From an uncultured Lachnospiraceae bacterium (GTDB lineage: Bacteria > Bacillota > Clostridia > Lachnospirales > Lachnospiraceae), in contig CALDIE010000293.1 in NCBI GenBank assembly GCA_937901625.1, positions 1-11,395 on the forward strand: 11,395 bases of DNA. Reading direction: 5' to 3'. Below, one piece after another: positions 6,571 through 11,395 of this stretch. A program made the position numbers and the translations under genes. A model generated the notes under the pieces. It was given only the letters and a program-made list of their open reading frames with translations. It did no database searches and was not told where the DNA came from. Positions within the stretch are counted from its first letter, which is position 1; the number at the start of each line of letters is the position of its first letter.

Positions 6571-7878
6571 ATGAGCAGTAACAGATCAAAGAAAGAAAGA
6601 GAAACATTCTGGCTGACCTTTTGGATCGGCTTTTGTACCTGTGCCATCATCGCCATGGTGATCTTCGGCATAGTGATGGGAATAAAGATCATAAAAGGAA
6701 CGACGGCCAAAGATTCACAGACGTATCTGACGGAGGAAGTATCGGATAAGATGGATCTCCTGAACGATTATCCCCTTCGCGGATACGGCGCGGATGACGG
6801 TTACCTGATCGAGGAGGATGACGTTCTCCTTAAGATGCTGGAAGTAGAAAGTGTGATCGATTACTACTATGTGGATTCCGTAAGCAATGATATCATTGCC
6901 GACGGGGTATACCGCGGGATGATCGATTCGATCGACGATCCGTACGCCAGGTATTATACCGCGGAAGAGCTGATGGAGATGATGGAGGACTCCAGCGGAA
7001 CATATTACGGAATAGGCGCCTATTTAACGCTCGATACGGAGACAAAGTATCCTATGATCACCAGGATCATCGAAAATACGCCGGCGGAGGAAGCCGGACT
7101 GATGCCGATGGACTATATAGTAAAGGCCGGGGATACCAGTCTTCACGGAATGGAATTATCGGATGCGGTAGCTCTGATCAAGGGAGAAGAAGGAACGACG
7201 GTCCATCTGACGATCTACCGCGACAATGAATACCTGGAGTATGATATTGTGCGCAGAAAGGTGGAAACACCGACAGTAGAATACAGGATGCTGGAGAATG
7301 ATATTGCCTATATCGCCATTTACCAGTTCGCGGAGGTAACGCCGGATCAGTTCGCGGAAGCCTATGCGGAGGCGAAGGGCTCCGGTATGAAGGGACTTAT
7401 CGTCGACTTAAGAGATAATCCGGGAGGTCTGCTCTACAGCGCGGTCGAGATCGGAAAACAGATCCTTCCCAAGGGATTGATCGTTTATACGGAAGATAAG
7501 TACGGCGAAAGGGATGAGTACGATTGCGACGGGGAGCATGAGATCGAGGTTCCGATGGTGGTTCTTGTAAACGGCAACAGTGCCAGCGCGGCTGAGATCC
7601 TCTCCGGAGCGATCAAGGATTACGGCGTCGGTACACTGGTAGGAACGACGACCTTCGGAAAAGGTATCGTTCAGAGAGTGGTACCGTTAGTGGATAATTC
7701 GGCGGTAAAGCTTACCGTAAGCCATTACTATACGCCGCTTGGAAATGATATTCACGAATGCGGCATTTCACCGGATGTGGAGATCGAGCTGGATGTGGAA
7801 GCATATCTGAGTGAGGGATTCGATAACCAGCTGGAAAAGGCACAGGAAGTGATCGCCGGGAGGATCAACGGGCAGTAA
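6571..7878 (+). CDS. ctpA: S41 family C-terminal processing protease (CtpA/CtpB-like), membrane-anchored with PDZ domain
   Basis: The product has 435 residues; GAGGAG at 6556-6561 supports the ATG. A single N-terminal hydrophobic segment (about 13-40) anchors it with the protease outside. Then come an S41 N-terminal region (about 88-140, with IDDPYARYYT), a PDZ domain (about 145-230) and the S41 core (about 240-405). The catalytic serine is S339 in NSASAAE and the general-base lysine is K364 in FGKG. Their 25-residue spacing matches the family, as does DLRDNPGG (279-286). CtpA enzymes cut proteins near their C-termini in the envelope. It lies 46 bases after the M23 gene in the same direction. 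Prc/CtpA enzymes elsewhere control the levels of peptidoglycan endopeptidases, so the neighbouring M23 protein is a reasonable substrate candidate; that is inference. Confidence 0.93.
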   Translation: MSSNRSKKERETFWLTFWIGFCTCAIIAMVIFGIVMGIKIIKGTTAKDSQTYLTEEVSDKMDLLNDYPLRGYGADDGYLIEEDDVLLKMLEVESVIDYYYVDSVSNDIIADGVYRGMIDSIDDPYARYYTAEELMEMMEDSSGTYYGIGAYLTLDTETKYPMITRIIENTPAEEAGLMPMDYIVKAGDTSLHGMELSDAVALIKGEEGTTVHLTIYRDNEYLEYDIVRRKVETPTVEYRMLENDIAYIAIYQFAEVTPDQFAEAYAEAKGSGMKGLIVDLRDNPGGLLYSAVEIGKQILPKGLIVYTEDKYGERDEYDCDGEHEIEVPMVVLVNGNSASAAEILSGAIKDYGVGTLVGTTTFGKGIVQRVVPLVDNSAVKLTVSHYYTPLGNDIHECGISPDVEIELDVEAYLSEGFDNQLEKAQEVIAGRINGQ

Positions 7879-7937
7879 AAAATATGCAGCGGAGTGTTTT
7901 TTGAGGGGCAGCAGATTAAACAAAGGAGAATTTGAAA

Positions 7938-8942
7938 ATGTACATGGCGGATGAGAAGAGATATGAGAAAATGAACTACCGCAGGTGCGGAAACAGCGGT
8001 CTGCGTCTTCCCGCGATCTCTCTGGGATTGTGGCAGAATTTCGGCTACGGTTCGGTGTTTGCCAACGCCGAAGAGATGTGTCGTACGGCGTTTGATCTTG
8101 GTATCACACACTTTGACCTGGCCAACAATTACGGCCATCCGTACAACGGATCGGCGGAAGAGAATTTCGGCCGGATCCTTGATCGGGGACTCAGAGCATA
8201 CAGGGATGAACTCTGCATATCCACCAAGGCCGGATACGAGATGTGGGACGGACCTTACGGGGACAGGAACGGATGCCGGAAGTATCTGGTGGCGTCCCTG
8301 GATCAGAGTTTAAAACGCATGGGTCTGGAGTATGTTGATATTTATTATCATCATGTCTTTGATCCGAATACGCCTTTGGAGGAGACGGCGCTTGCCTTGG
8401 ATCAGGTTGTCCGGCAGGGAAAGGCTCTGTATGTGGGCGTGTCCAATTACAACAGAGAGCAGACAAAAGAGATCGAGTCGATCTTTAAGGAATTAAAGAC
8501 TCCCTTTATAGTCAATCAGCCCTCGTATTCCATGCTGAACCGCTGGATCGAAGAGGATGGACTGGATGTATGGGCAAAAGAAAACGGTGTTGGAATCTCC
8601 GTCTTTTCGCCGCTGTATCAGGGTTTTCTGACGGATCGTTATTTAAAAGGGGTTCCTGCGGATTCCCGTGTGGGTAAAGGTAATACCTGGATCGGCCGGG
8701 AGTTAACGGACGAGATGGTTACGAGGCTGAACGCGTTAAATGAGATTGCCGCATCGCGCGGACAGAAACTTTCGCAGATGGCAATCGCCTGGATCCTGCA
8801 TAATCCGGCGATCACAACGGTGCTGGTGGGAGCCAGCAGGACAGAGCAGATTAAAGACAATGTGAAGGCGTTGGAGAATCTTACGTTCAGCGAAGAAGAG
8901 ATACAGCGTATTGAAGAGATCCTTGGAAATGTCCGGAAGTAA
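7938..8942 (+). CDS. Aldo/keto reductase, YghZ/L-glyceraldehyde-3-phosphate reductase-like
   Basis: AAAGGAG at 7922-7928 lies nine bases before the ATG at 7938, whereas an upstream in-frame TTG (7932) is too close to it. The product has 334 residues, near the family's usual 330-350. It is a soluble NADPH-dependent TIM-barrel oxidoreductase with the catalytic tetrad D60, Y65 (FDLANNYG), K97 (STKAG) and H139 (YYHH). The LGLWQNFG opening, the NYG...GSAEENFGRIL segment and ALYVGVSNY point to the YghZ group. E. coli YghZ reduces L-glyceraldehyde 3-phosphate and methylglyoxal, so detoxification of reactive aldehydes is likely; the true substrate cannot be read from sequence. The C-terminal VLVGASRTEQIKDNVKAL is the usual cofactor-binding end. 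No clear promoter or terminator separates it from the S41 gene 59 bases upstream, so it may be transcribed by read-through. Confidence 0.93.
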   Translation: MYMADEKRYEKMNYRRCGNSGLRLPAISLGLWQNFGYGSVFANAEEMCRTAFDLGITHFDLANNYGHPYNGSAEENFGRILDRGLRAYRDELCISTKAGYEMWDGPYGDRNGCRKYLVASLDQSLKRMGLEYVDIYYHHVFDPNTPLEETALALDQVVRQGKALYVGVSNYNREQTKEIESIFKELKTPFIVNQPSYSMLNRWIEEDGLDVWAKENGVGISVFSPLYQGFLTDRYLKGVPADSRVGKGNTWIGRELTDEMVTRLNALNEIAASRGQKLSQMAIAWILHNPAITTVLVGASRTEQIKDNVKALENLTFSEEEIQRIEEILGNVRK

Positions 8943-8994
8943 CTTTGTCGAGGTTTTTGTGCCACCAACATCATAAAATGTAAAACACGAAAAA

Positions 8995-9008
8995 CGAACA
9001 AATGTTCC
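8995..9008. promoter_or_regulatory. LexA (SOS) box upstream of uvrB
   Basis: CGAACAAATGTTCC fits the Gram-positive LexA consensus CGAACRNRYGTTYC at every position, with perfect GAAC and GTTC half-sites four bases apart. It ends nine bases before the -35 element of the uvrB promoter. uvrB is an established SOS gene in Bacillus, so LexA repression of this promoter is strongly expected. Confidence 0.9.
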
Positions 9009-9017
9009 CTGAAAACA

Positions 9018-9045
9018 TGGACAAATGGTAAAAAAATGGTATACT
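9018..9045 (+). promoter_or_regulatory. uvrB promoter with extended -10
   Basis: The -35 is TGGACA (9018-9023), one mismatch from TTGACA. The spacer is 16 bases and the -10 is TATACT (9040-9045), preceded by TGG, which makes an extended -10. Transcription should start near 9052, leaving a leader of about 72 bases before the uvrB ATG. The LexA box directly upstream supports it. Confidence 0.8.
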
Positions 9046-9075
9046 ACTCGTTGGTATGCCATTTTTGTTTTTTTT
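9032..9075 (+). terminator. Intrinsic terminator ending upstream transcription, overlapping the uvrB promoter
   Basis: AAAAATGGTATAC (9032-9044) pairs with GTATGCCATTTTT (9054-9066) as a 13-base stem with a single U-G wobble and a nine-base loop. A run of eight T follows at 9068-9075 after one G. It lies 90 bases after the aldo/keto reductase stop. The A-tract/T-tract could also work bidirectionally. Its left arm contains the uvrB -10 element. Confidence 0.75.
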
Positions 9076-9123
9076 GCAGATATCGACCGTAGATTTTCGG
9101 GGAAATGATGAGGTGTTGGACAG

Positions 9124-11109
9124 ATGGAATTTAGGCTTCATTCGGAATATAAGCCAACGGGAGACCAGCCGCAGGCGATCGAAGCGCTTGTGGATGGATT
9201 TCGAAAGGGAAATCAGTTTCAGACGCTGTTGGGTGTCACGGGTTCCGGTAAAACCTTTACCATGGCCAATGTGATTGCGCAGTTAAACCGTCCGACACTG
9301 GTGCTTGCGCATAACAAGACGCTGGCCGCGCAGCTCTACGGTGAGTTTAAAGAATTCTTCCCGGAAAACGCGGTAGAATACTTTGTGTCGTACTATGATT
9401 ATTACCAGCCGGAGGCGTATGTCCCTTCTACCGATACCTATATTGAAAAGGATTCGAGTACCAATGACGATATCGACCGGCTCCGGCTTTCGGCGACAGC
9501 GGCCTTAACGGAGAGGAAAGACGTGATCGTGGTAGCCAGCGTATCCTGTATTTACGGACTGGGCAGCCCGGAGGATTACCTGGATCTGATCGTATCGCTG
9601 CGTCCCGGAATGGAAAAATCGCCGGAGGATGTGATCCGGGAGCTTTTGGCCATTCAGTATGAGAGAAACGACATGGACTTAAACAGAGGATCTTTCCGCC
9701 TGAAAGGGGATGTTCTGGAGATCCATCCGGCAGAGAACAGTGATCATATTATCCGTGTGGAATTTTTCGGAGACGAGATCGACCGGATCACGCAGGTGGA
9801 TCCCGTGACAAGAAAGGCGTTGTGTTCTCTGCAGCATATCAGTATCTTTCCCGCATCTCATTATGTAGTGGCACCGGATAAAATGGAGGCTGCCTGCAAG
9901 GCGATAGAGGCAGAAGCCAGAGAGCGGGTGGAATACTTCAAAAAGCAGGATAAACTCATTGAAGCGCAGAGGATCTTTGAGAGGACAGCGTTTGATGTGG
10001 AGATGTTAAGGGAGACGGGAATCTGCGGAGGCATCGAAAACTACTCCAGGCATTTGACGGGTATGCCGGCCGGCATGCCGCCGCATTGTCTGCTGGATTT
10101 CTTTAAAGATGAGTTTTTGATGATCGTGGATGAGTCTCATATGACGATTCCCCAGATCAGGGGCATGTTTTTCGGAGACCGTTCCAGAAAACAGACTCTG
10201 GTGGATTACGGTTTCAGACTTCCGTCGGCGCTTGATAACCGGCCGTTGAATTTCAGAGAGTTTGAGGAACGGATCGATCAGATGCTCTTTGTATCGGCAA
10301 CACCGTCCAAATATGAAGCGGAGCATGAGCTCTTACGGGTGGAGCAGGTGATCCGTCCGACGGGACTGCTCGATCCGGAGATCAGCGTCCGCCCGGTGGA
10401 AGGGCAGATCGACGATCTTGTAGGTGAGATCCGGAAGGAAACGGCAAAGAAGAACAAGATCATGATAACGACGCTTACGAAGCGTATGGCGGAGGACCTG
10501 ACGGATTATCTTCACGAGATCGGGATCAGGGTAAAATACCTGCATTCGGATATCGATACTCTCGAAAGAAGCAAGATCATAAGAGACCTCAGGCTGGATG
10601 TCTTTGATGTTCTGGTGGGTATCAATCTGTTAAGAGAGGGACTGGATATACCGGAAGTGACACTGGTGGCTATACTGGATGCCGATAAGGAAGGGTTCTT
10701 GCGATCGGCGACATCACTGATCCAGACAGTCGGAAGAGCTGCCCGTAACTGCGAGGGACACGTGATCATGTACGCGGATTCGATGACGGACTCCATGAGG
10801 ATCTGTATCGATGAGACCGCAAGAAGACGAGAGATCCAGCAACGTTACAACGAGGAGCACAACATCACGCCGACCACGATCAAAAAGGCGGTGCGGGATC
10901 AGATTTCGATCAGCAAGGCGATCGCGGAGGCGGAAGAGACGATGGAGAAGGATCCGGAGTCCATGAGCAGACAGGAGATCGAGAAGCTGATCGGTGAGGT
11001 GCAGAAGAAGATGCAGCGGGCGGCAGCGGACCTGAACTTCGAAGCGGCGGCAGAGCTGCGCGACAAGATGCTGGAGTTGAAAAAACAGTTGAACGAGATG
11101 GAAAAATGA
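9124..11109 (+). CDS. uvrB: UvrB, excinuclease ABC subunit B
   Basis: The product has 661 residues, full family length; GAGGTG at 9110-9115 is eight bases before the ATG. UvrB receives damaged DNA from UvrA, verifies the lesion by threading a strand behind its beta-hairpin, and recruits UvrC for incision in nucleotide excision repair. Visible landmarks are Walker A GVTGSGKT (37-44), the beta-hairpin region YYDYYQPEAYVP (90-101) with its conserved tyrosines, the DESH Walker B box (336-339), motif VI QTVGRAARN (534-542) and the C-terminal UVR coiled-coil domain (about 619-661, with LNFEAAAELRDKM) that contacts UvrC. uvrA is not in the window; in many Firmicutes it follows uvrB, but here a glycosyltransferase follows after 24 bases. 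Regulation is by its own promoter and a LexA box. Confidence 0.98.
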   Translation: MEFRLHSEYKPTGDQPQAIEALVDGFRKGNQFQTLLGVTGSGKTFTMANVIAQLNRPTLVLAHNKTLAAQLYGEFKEFFPENAVEYFVSYYDYYQPEAYVPSTDTYIEKDSSTNDDIDRLRLSATAALTERKDVIVVASVSCIYGLGSPEDYLDLIVSLRPGMEKSPEDVIRELLAIQYERNDMDLNRGSFRLKGDVLEIHPAENSDHIIRVEFFGDEIDRITQVDPVTRKALCSLQHISIFPASHYVVAPDKMEAACKAIEAEARERVEYFKKQDKLIEAQRIFERTAFDVEMLRETGICGGIENYSRHLTGMPAGMPPHCLLDFFKDEFLMIVDESHMTIPQIRGMFFGDRSRKQTLVDYGFRLPSALDNRPLNFREFEERIDQMLFVSATPSKYEAEHELLRVEQVIRPTGLLDPEISVRPVEGQIDDLVGEIRKETAKKNKIMITTLTKRMAEDLTDYLHEIGIRVKYLHSDIDTLERSKIIRDLRLDVFDVLVGINLLREGLDIPEVTLVAILDADKEGFLRSATSLIQTVGRAARNCEGHVIMYADSMTDSMRICIDETARRREIQQRYNEEHNITPTTIKKAVRDQISISKAIAEAEETMEKDPESMSRQEIEKLIGEVQKKMQRAAADLNFEAAAELRDKMLELKKQLNEMEK

Positions 11110-11133
11110 GCTAAAAATATGAGGAAATAAGAA

Positions 11134-11395
11134 GTGAGAAATTTTTTTGCGGAGCATCGAAATTTCATATACCGATGCGCGATGATACTGGTGGGTATCT
11201 GCTTTTTGTTTACAAGGTTATGGAAGCTGAGCACCCTGCCCATGGGATTGCATATTGATGAAGCCGGGATGGCATATGACGCCTGGTGCCTGGCAAATTT
11301 CGGAGTGGATAGATGGATGAAATCATGGCCGGTCTATCTGGATAATTTCGGTGCGGGTCAAAGCAGCCTGTATGCCTTTTTGTGTGCGGGATTGT
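11134..11395 (+). CDS. Polytopic membrane glycosyltransferase, GT39/ArnT-like (GT-C fold), 3' truncated by window edge
   Basis: A GTG at 11134 with GAGGA at 11121-11125, eight bases upstream, opens a frame that runs off the window; 87 residues are visible. A first hydrophobic segment (about 14-29, YRCAMILVGICFLFTR) is followed by an outward loop with GLHIDEAGMAYDAW (38-51), then DRWMKSWPVYLDNFGAGQSSLYAFL (about 59-83). The acidic DE pair in the first external loop is the catalytic position of GT-C enzymes that use polyprenyl-phosphate sugars, such as ArnT and protein O-mannosyltransferases. It probably modifies a cell-surface glycan or protein; acceptor and sugar are unknown. It could be cotranscribed with uvrB because only 24 bases separate them and no terminator is visible. 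Confidence 0.8.
   Translation, partial: MRNFFAEHRNFIYRCAMILVGICFLFTRLWKLSTLPMGLHIDEAGMAYDAWCLANFGVDRWMKSWPVYLDNFGAGQSSLYAFLCAGL

Noticed and set aside
10006..10326. Antisense open frames across uvrB and other genes
   Set aside because: They overlap strongly conserved coding sequence on the + strand, lack ribosome binding sites and show no recognisable protein motifs.

Overview
This window looks like a chromosomal core segment of a Firmicutes bacterium, most likely a Clostridia member of the Lachnospiraceae type. The reasons are Gram-positive-style Shine-Dalgarno sites (AAGGAG, GAGGAG), frequent GTG starts, a Bacillus/Clostridium-type LexA box, and the gene order ftsE-ftsX-M23 peptidase-ctpA followed by uvrB. 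The family assignment is inference from style and gene content. All genes are on the + strand, packed closely, and no gap without a gene exceeds 200 bases. No RNA genes, mobile elements or CRISPR arrays were seen.

Layout. Bases 1-735 hold the 3' part of a CPBP-family intramembrane protease. Bases 785-1459 encode a short, divergent protein resembling the WecG/TagA/CpsF glycosyltransferase fold, with its usual motifs eroded. A 194-base AT-rich gap carries a 16-base palindrome and leads to a PucR/CdaR-type regulator (1654-2745). Next comes a cell-wall cluster: ftsE (2786-4375), ftsX (4377-5276), a secreted coiled-coil plus M23 endopeptidase (5286-6524) and a membrane-anchored S41/CtpA-type protease (6571-7878). 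An aldo/keto reductase follows (7938-8942). A compact regulatory region (8995-9075) then precedes uvrB (9124-11109). The window ends in the start of a polytopic membrane glycosyltransferase (11134 onward).

How the genes work together. FtsE and FtsX form an ABC-type complex that transmits ATP-driven conformational changes across the membrane to coiled-coil peptidoglycan hydrolases. The adjacent secreted M23 protein is the obvious partner. The neighbouring CtpA-type protease could process or remove that hydrolase. uvrB belongs to nucleotide excision repair and carries a consensus LexA site, so it is probably SOS-induced.

Most unusual points. (1) FtsE has an extra N-terminal region of about 305 residues, mostly acidic, with fifteen tyrosines at an exact five-residue spacing encoded by 15-base and 45-base tandem repeats. 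It ends in basic patches just before an ordinary FtsE domain. (2) A GTG with a Shine-Dalgarno-like sequence sits exactly where a normal FtsE would begin. (3) The uvrB promoter's -10 element lies inside the left arm of an intrinsic terminator, so the terminator should stop upstream transcription but not uvrB's own.
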